Positions 34,033 through 42,285 of a stretch of 64,000 nucleotides of DNA are shown here, piece by piece (positions within the stretch are counted from its first letter, which is position 1; each line of letters starts with the position of its first letter). Both the position numbers and the translations under genes were made by a program. This DNA comes from DASZBR01 sp035943935 (GTDB lineage Bacteria; Pseudomonadota; Gammaproteobacteria; DASZBR01), in the NCBI GenBank assembly GCA_035943935.1, contig DASZBR010000006.1, forward strand, positions 62,001 to 126,000. Reading direction: 5' to 3'. The notes below the pieces were generated by a model. The model had not been told where the DNA came from. It did no database searches and saw only the letters and a list, made by a program, of their open reading frames with translations.

Positions 34033-34191
34033 ATGAAAAAGATTTTAATGTTATTAACGGTATTGAGTTTATCGAGTTGTGCAGCGGTGGGTATTCAGCG
34101 TCATGAAAATGATTATGCTCGATTAGCGAATGTTCAGCCGGTATCAAAAATTCCGCCGGGAAGTCTTCTTTCTCAGCAGGTTCGTCATTAG
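34033..34191 (+). CDS. 52-residue lipoprotein, possible minimal BamC
   Basis: Starts on the base after the dapA stop. A lipoprotein signal (MKKILMLLTVLSLSSC) puts the lipid on Cys16, leaving only about 37 mature residues. The mature stretch DYARLANVQPVSKIPPGSL resembles the unstructured N-terminal segment of BamC, which binds BamD in E. coli (E. coli reads ...AYLEAAPLAELHAPAGM...). dapA-bamC is the enterobacterial gene order. It has no helix-grip domains, so if this is BamC only the BamD-contacting tail remains. It could also be an unrelated small lipoprotein. Confidence 0.65.
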   Translation: MKKILMLLTVLSLSSCAAVGIQRHENDYARLANVQPVSKIPPGSLLSQQVRH

Positions 34192-34221
34192 AATAGCGCG
34201 CGCATGTATGTTCATCTATCC

Positions 34222-34313
34222 GGAGAGGTACCGAAGTGGCTATAACGGCACCGACTCGAAATCGGTTGGGGGCTTAACGTCCCACGAGGGTTCGAATCCC
34301 TCCCTCTCCGCCA
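34222..34313 (+). tRNA. tRNA-Ser(CGA)
   Basis: Class II tRNA of 92 bases with an encoded CCA. The acceptor arms GGAGAGG / CCTCTCC pair perfectly, with discriminator G. The anticodon loop reads ACTCGAAAT with anticodon CGA and stem CCGAC-region pairing. A long variable arm (GGGGGCTTAACGTCCC) and TTCGAATCC of the T arm are present. Confidence 0.96.
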
Positions 34314-34433
34314 GCCTTCGCTTTTGCTACGGCTGGCAGGCCAGTTGAAAAATATACTGGTACAAAATTTAATAGAACGCTTATTCATGGAAGCGAAGGC
34401 TGTTCGCCGAAGTGCGAAGCACGGAGGAGGACA
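34312..34433. repeat. Inverted repeat and palindromic element between tRNA-Ser and priA
   Basis: The last two tRNA bases begin CAGCCTTCGC (34312-34321), repeated in inverse at 34393-34402. The second arm continues into a stem-loop-rich stretch with GTGC-GAA-GCAC and flanking GCC/GGA blocks that ends in GGAGGAGGACAG, giving priA its ribosome site. It looks like a small dispersed palindromic repeat rather than coding sequence. Confidence 0.5.
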
Positions 34434-34436
34434 GTG

Positions 34437-36422
34437 ATGTTTATTTTACAAGTCGCCGTTCCCACACCCCTGTATAGATTATTCGATTATATTGCGCCGG
34501 ATAATTTTACCGCAGAAAATTTTAAACCCGGCCTGCGTGTAAAAATTCCGTGGCGTGACTCAACATTGACCGGTATTTTATTAAGTACTAGCGACAAATC
34601 CAGTATTAATCCCAAAAAACTAAAGCAAGCTGAAGAAATATTAGATACCGAGAGTTTGTTTTCTGAATCTATACTTAAATTAATTATTTTTGCTGCGGAT
34701 TATTATCACTATCCCATTGGCGAAGTTTTCGCTGCAGCATTACCGACATTATTAAGACAAGGTAGAAGTACAGAATATAAGCATCATGCTTTTGAGTTCG
34801 AATCACTTCCTGAAGTGCCGCTAGTATTAACCGGTCATCAAAAAATAGCCGTCGATAAAATTATTTCTGAGTTAAATAATTTTAAACCCTTTTTATTATT
34901 CGGCGTGACAGGATCAGGTAAAACAGAAGTGTATTTGCAAATTATCAGTGAAGTATTAAAACAAAATAAACAGGCTTTAATATTAGTTCCCGAAATAGGT
35001 TTAACGCCTCAGACGGTCATGCGATTTCAAATGCGATTTCCCGTAATTATTTCTGTATTGCATTCTGGGCTAACAGATTCAGAAAGACATTCCGCGTGGC
35101 TTCAAGCAAAAAATGGCGATGCGAAAATTGTTATTGGCACGCGGTCTGCTGTATTTGCATCATTAAAAAATCCGGGTGTAATTATATTAGACGAAGAACA
35201 TGATTTATCTTTTAAACAACAAGAAGGGTTTAAATATTCGGCAAGAGATTTAGGTGTGTTACGCGCGCAGTTTGAATCTATTCCTATTGTATTGGGTTCA
35301 GCGACGCCCAGTTTAGAAAGCTTGCATAATGTTGAATCAAAACGCTATGAATTATTAACGCTTCCGGAAAGAGCGGGTGAAGCCGTTCACCCCAGTTTTA
35401 TATTAATAGATTTAAAAAAACAAGCAGCACCCAAAGGTTTATCCATTGCGCTATTAGAAAGTATTCAAAAGCATTTAAAAGATAACAATCAAGTACTGGT
35501 CTTCTTAAATAGACGCGGATATTCACCGACTTTAATCTGTCATCACTGCGGATGGATTGCGACGTGCAGACAATGCGATGCAAATATGACGATTCATAAT
35601 TCGCCGTCGCATTTACAATGTCATCATTGTGGTGCATCCAGGCCCGTGGATAGAAAATGTTTGGAATGTCATTCGACTTCTTTGGCGCCATTAGGAACCG
35701 GTACAGAAAGAATTGAAGAAAATCTTAAAGAGTATTTTCCTGAAACGCCAATTATAAGAATTGATCGAGATTCGACGCGTAAAAAAGGTTCTCTGGAAAA
35801 AAAATTAGCAAATGTTCATGAAGGCGAGGCTTGTATATTAGTTGGCACACAAATGCTTGCGAAGGGACATCATTTTAAAAACGTAACTTTAGCCGTAATT
35901 TTAAATGCTGATTCGGGATTATTTAGCAGTGATTTTCGCGGCTCTGAGCGCACTGCGCAATTAATTTTGCAAGTTGCCGGAAGGAGTGGTCGTGCTGAAA
36001 AACCGGGTGAAGTCATATTACAAACGTATCATCCTGAACATAGTTTGTTAAATATATTATTAAATTCAGGTTATGAAGATTTTGCTAAGAATTTATTAAA
36101 AGAGCGGGAAGAAGCACAATTACCGCCGTACCATTTCATGGCAATGATTCGGGCGGAGGGTTTAAAAATAGAATTGGTGATTGAGTTTTTGAATCAAATA
36201 AAAACCTATCTTAATAAAGACAATGCTGTTTTTGCCTTGGGGCCCTTGCCGGCGCCGATGCAAAAGAAGGCGGGTAAACACCGTGGGCATTTGTTGTTAC
36301 AATCGAATAATAGGTCAAATTTAAAGCGGGTCTTAAATCAATTAACGAGCCATTTATCAGAAATTAAGTCTAAGCAAAATGTCAGATGGTCGATTGATGT
36401 CGATCCGATGGAATTGTTCTAA
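34437..36422 (+). CDS. priA: Primosomal protein N' (replication restart helicase)
   Basis: Superfamily 2 3'-5' helicase that restarts stalled forks, 661 residues. Seen: an N-terminal DNA-binding domain (VAVPTPLYRLFDY), Walker A GVTGSGKT (156-163), a DEEH box (LDEEHD), a zinc-binding region with eight cysteines (CHHCGWIATCRQCD ... CHHCG ... CLECH), and VGTQMLAKGHHF. The ATG at 34437 is preferred over GTG at 34434 by alignment with other PriA N-termini. The length is normal but shorter than E. coli (732). Confidence 0.96.
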   Translation: MFILQVAVPTPLYRLFDYIAPDNFTAENFKPGLRVKIPWRDSTLTGILLSTSDKSSINPKKLKQAEEILDTESLFSESILKLIIFAADYYHYPIGEVFAAALPTLLRQGRSTEYKHHAFEFESLPEVPLVLTGHQKIAVDKIISELNNFKPFLLFGVTGSGKTEVYLQIISEVLKQNKQALILVPEIGLTPQTVMRFQMRFPVIISVLHSGLTDSERHSAWLQAKNGDAKIVIGTRSAVFASLKNPGVIILDEEHDLSFKQQEGFKYSARDLGVLRAQFESIPIVLGSATPSLESLHNVESKRYELLTLPERAGEAVHPSFILIDLKKQAAPKGLSIALLESIQKHLKDNNQVLVFLNRRGYSPTLICHHCGWIATCRQCDANMTIHNSPSHLQCHHCGASRPVDRKCLECHSTSLAPLGTGTERIEENLKEYFPETPIIRIDRDSTRKKGSLEKKLANVHEGEACILVGTQMLAKGHHFKNVTLAVILNADSGLFSSDFRGSERTAQLILQVAGRSGRAEKPGEVILQTYHPEHSLLNILLNSGYEDFAKNLLKEREEAQLPPYHFMAMIRAEGLKIELVIEFLNQIKTYLNKDNAVFALGPLPAPMQKKAGKHRGHLLLQSNNRSNLKRVLNQLTSHLSEIKSKQNVRWSIDVDPMELF

Positions 36423-36440
36423 TTGATAGGAGAAAATACT

Positions 36441-36635
36441 ATGCAAAACAATGAGGAAGAAAGAGGAAGAGTACGCAATCTTGAAAATTTTGGTAGATCT
36501 CCGCATGGCGGTGGATATGGGATTGGAGTAGTACCTAATTTTTGGCAATTACGTGTACTTGCCAATATTTCATCCGTCCCTACTCCTGATGTTGATGAAG
36601 CAATGAATGCGGATAAAAGTCTGCGTTACGACTAG
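36441..36635 (+). CDS. Small hypothetical protein
   Basis: A 64-residue product that I do not recognise. An AGGAGA site 8 bases before the ATG supports translation. The sequence is hydrophilic with a glycine-rich centre (GGGYGIG) and no membrane segment or cysteines. It fits exactly between priA and kbl on the same strand, 18 bases after priA and 19 before kbl. It could be a leader peptide or a lineage-specific small protein. Confidence 0.55.
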   Translation: MQNNEEERGRVRNLENFGRSPHGGGYGIGVVPNFWQLRVLANISSVPTPDVDEAMNADKSLRYD

Positions 36636-36654
36636 AACTGAGAAAGGAATATTT

Positions 36655-37848
36655 ATGTCAAAAAGCAAATTTACGAAATTTTTAGCTGAAAAAATCGCCG
36701 AACTTAAAACCGAAGGCTTATACAAAGCCGAGCGTGTTATTACTTCACAACAACAAGCGGAAATTGAAGTGAATCACGACCAACACGTTTTAAATTTCTG
36801 TGCAAATAATTATTTAGGTTTAGCCAATAGCCCTAAATTAATTCATGCCGGAAAAGAGGCGTTAGATAAACATGGCTATGGTTTAGCGTCAGTCCGATTT
36901 ATTTGTGGCACACAAGATATTCATAAAGAATTAGAATCAAAAATAAGCGAATTTTTAGGCACGGAAGATACGATATTGTACAGCTCGTGTTTTGATGCAA
37001 ATGGTGGATTATTCGAAACTTTATTATCAGAAGAAGATGCCATAATCTCAGACGCACTAAATCATGCGAGCATCATAGATGGCATTAGATTATGTAAAGC
37101 CCAAAGATTTAGATATGCGAATAACAATATGGAAGATCTTGAAAAACAATTAATCGCCGCAAAAGAGGCAAGATTTAAGTTGATAGCGACTGATGGCATA
37201 TTTTCCATGGACGGCATTATTGCCAATTTAAAAGCGATTTGTGATCTTGCAGATAAATACGACGCAATGGTCATGGTTGATGATTCGCATGCCGTGGGTT
37301 TTATGGGCAAAACCGGAAAGGGCACACCGGAACATTGTGGAGTAGCAGATAGAATTGATATTTACACCGGAACATTGGGTAAAGCATTGGGTGGCGCGTC
37401 GGGTGGATATACATCCGGCAAAAAAGAAGTGATTGATTGGTTAAGAAATAGATCTAGACCCTATTTATTTTCTAATACTCTTGCTCCTGCAATTGTTGGT
37501 GCATCGATTGAAGTATTAGCTTTATTAAAAAAACATGGCGAAAAACTTCGTGCTAAATTAAAAGAAAATTCAGAGTATTTTAGAAAGCATATGACAAAAC
37601 TGGGTTTTAATTTAATTCCCGGCGAACATCCTATCATTCCCGTTATGTTAGGTGATGCTAAGCTAGCGACCGAAATGGCAAATCAATTATTAAAAGAAAA
37701 TATTTATGTGGTTGGATTTTCTTTCCCCGTAGTACCAAAGGGTCAGGCGAGGATTAGAACGCAAATGTCTGCAGCACATACTAAAGAGCAATTAGACAAA
37801 GCGATAGCAGCGTTTGCAAAAGTCGGTAAATCATTAGGAGTGATTTAA
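36655..37848 (+). CDS. kbl: Glycine C-acetyltransferase (2-amino-3-ketobutyrate CoA ligase)
   Basis: PLP enzyme of the alpha-oxoamine synthase family, 397 residues, cleaving 2-amino-3-ketobutyrate with CoA to glycine and acetyl-CoA. Seen: NFCANNYLGLA, YGLASVRFICGTQD, VDDSHAVGFMG, and PLP-Lys in TGTLGKALGG. The start at 36655 follows GAAAGGAA. One base separates it from tdh; together they turn threonine into glycine, an obvious link to GcvR upstream. Confidence 0.96.
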   Translation: MSKSKFTKFLAEKIAELKTEGLYKAERVITSQQQAEIEVNHDQHVLNFCANNYLGLANSPKLIHAGKEALDKHGYGLASVRFICGTQDIHKELESKISEFLGTEDTILYSSCFDANGGLFETLLSEEDAIISDALNHASIIDGIRLCKAQRFRYANNNMEDLEKQLIAAKEARFKLIATDGIFSMDGIIANLKAICDLADKYDAMVMVDDSHAVGFMGKTGKGTPEHCGVADRIDIYTGTLGKALGGASGGYTSGKKEVIDWLRNRSRPYLFSNTLAPAIVGASIEVLALLKKHGEKLRAKLKENSEYFRKHMTKLGFNLIPGEHPIIPVMLGDAKLATEMANQLLKENIYVVGFSFPVVPKGQARIRTQMSAAHTKEQLDKAIAAFAKVGKSLGVI

Positions 37849-37849
37849 T

Positions 37850-38875
37850 ATGAAAGCATTAGTGAAAGCCAAAGCGGAGAAAGGCATTTGGTTACAAGAT
37901 ATTCCAAAACCTACGATTGGGCATAATGATGTTTTAATTAAAATAAAAAAAACAGCCATTTGTGGAACGGATGCACATATTTATAACTGGGATGCATGGG
38001 CACAAAAAACCATTCAAGTTCCCATGGCGATTGGCCATGAATTTATGGGTGAAATCGTTGAAGTCGGCGATGAAGTCACTGGTTTAAAAATCGGTCAACG
38101 TGTTTCGGGTGAAGGACATATTACGTGCGGTTATTGCCGAAAATGTCGCGCAGGTAATCAACATCTTTGTCGAAATACGATTGGATTGGGTGTGAATAGA
38201 CAAGGTTGTTTTGCAGAATATTTAAGTTTCCCTGCTAAGAATGTCTATCCCTTACCCGATAATATTCCCGATAATATTGCTGCGTTTTTAGATCCATTAG
38301 GCAATGCTGTGCATACCGCACTGTCTTTTGATCTGGTGGGTGAGGATGTATTAATTACAGGTGCAGGTCCTATTGGCATTATGGCTGCTGCTATCTGCAA
38401 AAAAGTTGGCGCGCGATTTGTGGTCATTACCGATGTAAATGAATATAGATTAGAGCTCGCTAAAAAAATTGGCGATATTACCACCGTTAATCCTACTAAA
38501 ATTTCTTTAGATGATGTTATGAAAAATTTGGGGATAAAAGAAGGTTTTGATGTGGGATTAGAAATGTCTGGTAATGGCCCTGCATTTAATCAAATGTTAG
38601 AACACATGAATCACGGTGGACGAATTGCAATTCTTGGAATTCCCTCTGCACCCATCGCCATTGATTGGAATCATGTAATATTTAAGGGCTTAATATTGAA
38701 GGGCATTTATGGCCGTGAAATGTTTGATACCTGGTATAAAATGATCATGTTGTTACAAAGTGGTTTAAATGTTGCGCCAGTATTAACGCATGAATTTCAT
38801 TATACGGAGTTCCAAAAAGCGTTTGATGCGATGGCGAGTGGACAGTCAGGTAAAGTAATATTGCATTGGAATTAG
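37850..38875 (+). CDS. tdh: L-threonine 3-dehydrogenase
   Basis: Zinc-dependent medium-chain dehydrogenase of 341 residues. Catalytic zinc ligands lie in CGTDAHIYNWD and GHEFMGEI. The structural zinc cysteines are in CGYCRKCRAGNQHLC. The NAD-binding motif is GAGPIGIMAAA. It supplies 2-amino-3-ketobutyrate to Kbl, its neighbour. Confidence 0.97.
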   Translation: MKALVKAKAEKGIWLQDIPKPTIGHNDVLIKIKKTAICGTDAHIYNWDAWAQKTIQVPMAIGHEFMGEIVEVGDEVTGLKIGQRVSGEGHITCGYCRKCRAGNQHLCRNTIGLGVNRQGCFAEYLSFPAKNVYPLPDNIPDNIAAFLDPLGNAVHTALSFDLVGEDVLITGAGPIGIMAAAICKKVGARFVVITDVNEYRLELAKKIGDITTVNPTKISLDDVMKNLGIKEGFDVGLEMSGNGPAFNQMLEHMNHGGRIAILGIPSAPIAIDWNHVIFKGLILKGIYGREMFDTWYKMIMLLQSGLNVAPVLTHEFHYTEFQKAFDAMASGQSGKVILHWN

Positions 38876-38888
38876 AGAGGACATAGAA

Positions 38889-39479
38889 ATGAGAATAGCC
38901 ATATCAGGTACACACTCAGTCGGAAAATCAACGTTTGTACAAGATTTCCTCGCTGCACATCCGGATTATCAATTTGAAGAAGAGCCTTATCGTGCAATAC
39001 GTCATCAGCATGAAATTGTATTTGCGGAAGATCAAACGCAGAACCATGTTATGCTGCAATTAAATCACTGTATAGAATCCATTAAAAAATATCATCCCGG
39101 CGATAAGGTCATCTGTGATCGTTGTCCCATTGATTATATTCCGTATTCGAGTTATTCCATTGATCATGGCCGACAAGATATTGATAAAAAATTTGTAGAT
39201 TCGCTCTATCCATTAGTTAAAGAAGTGATAGGGCATTTGGATTTAATTGTGTTTGTGCCTATTTCAGATGAGCATCCCATTTTGTTGGAAGTAGATGGTC
39301 ATCGTCCACCGCATGATTTTTATCGTGATTGGGTTGATGAAGCCTTTAAAGAATTATATCGCGAAAATTTAAAAACGGTTATTTCGGGTAAAGCACCCAA
39401 AGTAGTAGAAATAGTCGGCGATCGACAATCGCGTATAAAACAGCTTAATGAAATCATAAAATCTATGGGGCAGAATTAA
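38889..39479 (+). CDS. P-loop AAA/kinase-like NTPase
   Basis: A 196-residue protein with Walker A GTHSVGKST at 7-15 and a DRCPIDYIPYSSYS block that fits the Walker B/LID area of nucleoside or nucleotide kinase-like ATPases (AAA_28/NadR-like group). No second domain is seen. It sits 13 bases after tdh and directly abuts the esterase gene, so it is part of the same run. The substrate is not recognised. Confidence 0.7.
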   Translation: MRIAISGTHSVGKSTFVQDFLAAHPDYQFEEEPYRAIRHQHEIVFAEDQTQNHVMLQLNHCIESIKKYHPGDKVICDRCPIDYIPYSSYSIDHGRQDIDKKFVDSLYPLVKEVIGHLDLIVFVPISDEHPILLEVDGHRPPHDFYRDWVDEAFKELYRENLKTVISGKAPKVVEIVGDRQSRIKQLNEIIKSMGQN

Positions 39480-40406
39480 ATGAGTAAAAATACTATTCCA
39501 GTTTGGTTGCAATCTGGGCCTGCTGAAAAATATTATCAACGTCATCTAGAACAAGAAACTTTACGCGACGTTTGGGTGAAGATGATTCGTGAGCGTTGGG
39601 GAAATCCAGAGAATCCTGGATTATGGTTATTTCCGGATATCAAGCGCGAAGATAAAATAATTCCAAAATCAATTGATGCGGATGTTCGCATAACGCAATT
39701 TACGCCATCAGATCCCAGCAACGATATTTTTGTCTATATTCATGGCGGTGGTTGGATGATTCCTGCGTCGGGCAAACATCTTGCGTGGGCCAAAAGAATA
39801 TCGCATATGACAAATATGACAGTACTTTCAGTAGACTATCGATTGTTACCGGAGCATCCGTTTCCTGCTGCGTTGAATGATTGTATAACAACTTATTTAT
39901 ACGCACGCCAACAAACTTCAGGAAGGGTAATAATAGGAGGCGATTCTGCCGGTGGAAATATGGGCGCTGCACTTGCGCTGTATTGTTATGAGCATCACTT
40001 ACCACTACCGGATAAAGTTTTGTGTCTGTCATCTTATTCCGATCAGTATTTTGAAAAGTACCCCTCTATGATGGCATTTGGTGTGGGTAATCCTTATGCA
40101 GAGATGAGTGTGATCGCTTTTATGCGCGCGTTGTATCTTCCGAATATTAAAGACTGGGATAATCCTTATGCAAGTCCGCTGTATGGTCAGTTAGATCAAA
40201 TGCCGCCAACGTGTGTGTTAGTCGGACTGGAAGATCCGTTGTGTGACGATAATATTACGTTTGCACACAAGCTCAAAGAGGCCAACGCAGAGGTAAAATT
40301 ATATACATTTGATCGAATGCCACATTCATTTTTTACGTATCCTGAATTAATGCCAGAGATCTGTGAGCAAGCGAATAATCTCATTGTTGAGTTTATGTTG
40401 GAGTGA
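39480..40406 (+). CDS. Alpha/beta hydrolase, hormone-sensitive-lipase-like esterase
   Basis: A 308-residue esterase of the HSL (GDXG) family. It has oxyanion-hole HGGGW, nucleophile GGDSAGGN, the Asp region GLEDPLCDD and the His region MPHSFFTYPE, so the triad is complete, unlike the dehalogenase-like proteins in this window. No signal peptide. Its ATG follows the stop of the P-loop gene with no gap. Confidence 0.85.
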   Translation: MSKNTIPVWLQSGPAEKYYQRHLEQETLRDVWVKMIRERWGNPENPGLWLFPDIKREDKIIPKSIDADVRITQFTPSDPSNDIFVYIHGGGWMIPASGKHLAWAKRISHMTNMTVLSVDYRLLPEHPFPAALNDCITTYLYARQQTSGRVIIGGDSAGGNMGAALALYCYEHHLPLPDKVLCLSSYSDQYFEKYPSMMAFGVGNPYAEMSVIAFMRALYLPNIKDWDNPYASPLYGQLDQMPPTCVLVGLEDPLCDDNITFAHKLKEANAEVKLYTFDRMPHSFFTYPELMPEICEQANNLIVEFMLE

Positions 40407-40408
40407 TT

Positions 40409-40768
40409 ATGACTAATGCTGAGAGCAACAAAAAAATAATTGAATCCTATTTTTTAACGATGTGGAACAAACGTGATACTGCATTAACAGATACATTAGT
40501 GGCAGAGAATTATGTTCATCACAAGCCAGATGGCGATGTTCATGGTAGAGACCATATTAAGAACGTTATGAAGATAGTATTGGCGAAATATCCGGATATT
40601 CAATTTACACTCAAGCATATTCTCGCAGAAGGCGAAATGGTTTCCACATATCTTGAAGGGAAGGGCACTGATAAAGAAACGGGTAAAATAACCTATTTCA
40701 AAGAAGCATTCTTTCATCGTATTCTGGATGGAAAAATTGTTGAGGGTTGGATTATTTTTGCGGGTTAA
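40409..40768 (+). CDS. SnoaL-like/NTF2-fold protein
   Basis: A 119-residue protein of the SnoaL polyketide cyclase-like fold: IESYFLTMWNKRDTALTDTLVAENYVHHKPDG, GRDHIKNVM, and FHRILDGKIVEGW. Members are hydrolases, isomerases or have no assigned role. The ATG at 40409 follows GGAG; a GTG at 40403 is an alternative. It is the last gene of the kbl-tdh run, and its stop overlaps the ParE-like toxin stop by 4 bases. Confidence 0.75.
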   Translation: MTNAESNKKIIESYFLTMWNKRDTALTDTLVAENYVHHKPDGDVHGRDHIKNVMKIVLAKYPDIQFTLKHILAEGEMVSTYLEGKGTDKETGKITYFKEAFFHRILDGKIVEGWIIFAG

Positions 40769-41109
40769 ATTTGTTCTGGTGTTATAAGACTGAGTCGTTT
40801 GGGTAGTATTTTTTTTAAGTTCCTCCGTCCATCTATTACACTATGAATGGTTATTTTATCACCCCTGATTTCATAAGTAATCCGATATGAGATATAAAAA
40901 ATTTTATACAAGCGAGAGTTATTTACTTTTGTTGTTTCTTGAACACGTTGGCGCCATTCAGGAAAATATAAAAGACTATCAATCTTCTTTAGAAGATTTT
41001 CAATAAAAACTTCAGCTTTACCACTGTAGTCATTTTCTGAGATATAAGTAAACAGCTCAAAAAGATCTTTTTCGGCCATCTTGCTTATTATTATTTCGTA
41101 AGGCTGCAT
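40765..41109 (-). CDS. ParE/RelE-type toxin
   Basis: A 114-residue RelE/ParE superfamily protein. Seen: YEIIISKMAEKDLFELFTYI at the N-terminus, FPEWRQRVQETT, LYKIFYISYRITYEI and IHSVIDGRRNLKKIL. These match the ParE fold with its basic C-terminal strand. The N-terminus overlaps the antitoxin reading frame by 53 bases, which is unusually long. Confidence 0.78.
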   Translation of the reverse strand: MQPYEIIISKMAEKDLFELFTYISENDYSGKAEVFIENLLKKIDSLLYFPEWRQRVQETTKVNNSRLYKIFYISYRITYEIRGDKITIHSVIDGRRNLKKILPKRLSLITPEQI

Positions 41110-41398
41110 GAGAACATTTCTCCTTTATAAGAGCCCGTAATTCTGCTGCTACTTCTTTGAAGGGACGCACTTCTCCCTGTTCAACTTCAATAAAGCTAAC
41201 TGTTAAACGTCTGAGGGTGTCAAGACGTTCGCACCATTCTTCATCGCTTAAATGATCAAGAGAAGCAGCGGTGGCTTTACTGTATTTTTCAAAGTTACGA
41301 ATGATTGTATCCGGATCAGTTTCTGATAGGATTTTTGCTTTGCTGGCTTCATCTATCCAAATAGGCGGAGGCGGGGTAACTGATTTGATAGCTCGCAT
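41057..41398 (-). CDS. Antitoxin partner of ParE-like toxin
   Basis: A 113-residue acidic protein directly upstream of the toxin: VTPPPPIWIDEASKAKILSETDP at the start, a helical middle and a basic tail (RNNNKQDGRKRSF) encoded in the overlap with the toxin gene. I do not recognise the family. The role is inferred from order, overlap and size. An N-terminal DNA-binding domain is not obvious. Confidence 0.6.
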   Translation of the reverse strand: MRAIKSVTPPPPIWIDEASKAKILSETDPDTIIRNFEKYSKATAASLDHLSDEEWCERLDTLRRLTVSFIEVEQGEVRPFKEVAAELRALIKEKCSHAALRNNNKQDGRKRSF

Positions 41399-41475
41399 AA
41401 CTTAACTCCTGATGATTATTCAGCATAATGAAACTTGTATAGGAACTTTTCAATAGAATTAAAAAATATTTTTAC

Positions 41476-42285
41476 TTAATCCCTCAGCAATTCATTCAAC
41501 GCAACTTTCCCGCGCGTCTGCTCATCCACAAATTTAACAATCACTGCACAATAAATACTGTGTGATTTATCTTTGGAGGGAAGTGAGCCGGGAACGACAA
41601 CGGCGCCTTTGGGAACAACGCCATAAGTAATTTCATTTGTCATGCGATTATATATTTTGGTACTTTGGCCAATATAAACACCCATTGAAATCACGGCGCC
41701 TTCTTCAACAATGACACCTTCAACAATTTCAGAGCGTGCGCCAATAAAACAATTATCTTCTATGATAGTGGGTGTTGCTTGCAAAGGTTCTAATACACCA
41801 CCAATTCCTACACCACCTGATAAATGAACGTTCTTACCAATTTGCGCGCATGAACCAACTGTTGCCCACGTATCCACCATCACACCTGTATCTATATAAG
41901 CGCCAACATTTACGAAAGAGGGCATTAATATGGTGGTAGGAGCAATATAAGCGCCTTTTCGGACTATTGCAGAAGGTACTACGCGAACATTTTCTTCTTT
42001 AAATCTTTCTTCTGAATAACCTTCATATTTCATGGGTACTTTATCGAAGAAATTTGTAAAACCGGCTTGTTGAATAACATTGGGAAATAATTTGAAATAT
42101 AATAAGATGGCTTTTTTGATTGTTTCGTTCGTTACCCATTTATTATTTATTTTTTCAGCAACGCGTATTTTGCCAGAATCTAATTGCGAAATGATCTCGA
42201 GAACAGCGGCTCTAATTTCATGGGGAGAACTGGTCGGCGATAAAATAGCGCGATCTTCAAATGCTTGATTAATCAATGCTTCCAT
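41476..42285 (-). CDS. dapD: Tetrahydrodipicolinate N-succinyltransferase
   Basis: Left-handed beta-helix enzyme of lysine/DAP synthesis, 269 residues. Seen: KMRVAEKINNKW-like N-terminal region, VVPSAIVRKGAYIAPTTILMPSFVNVGAY, then hexapeptide repeats (GVGIGGVLEPLQATP, IEDNCFIGARSEIVEG) and GVVPKGAVVVPGSLPS. It complements DapA encoded 8 kb away. It overlaps the RND pump gene stop by 17 bases, as the last gene of the efflux operon. Confidence 0.95.
   Translation of the reverse strand: MEALINQAFEDRAILSPTSSPHEIRAAVLEIISQLDSGKIRVAEKINNKWVTNETIKKAILLYFKLFPNVIQQAGFTNFFDKVPMKYEGYSEERFKEENVRVVPSAIVRKGAYIAPTTILMPSFVNVGAYIDTGVMVDTWATVGSCAQIGKNVHLSGGVGIGGVLEPLQATPTIIEDNCFIGARSEIVEGVIVEEGAVISMGVYIGQSTKIYNRMTNEITYGVVPKGAVVVPGSLPSKDKSHSIYCAVIVKFVDEQTRGKVALNELLRD

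Noticed and set aside
34222..34433. Attachment site of an integrated island at tRNA-Ser
   Set aside because: No integrase, no direct repeat of the tRNA 3' end and only core genes downstream; the repeat there is inverted.
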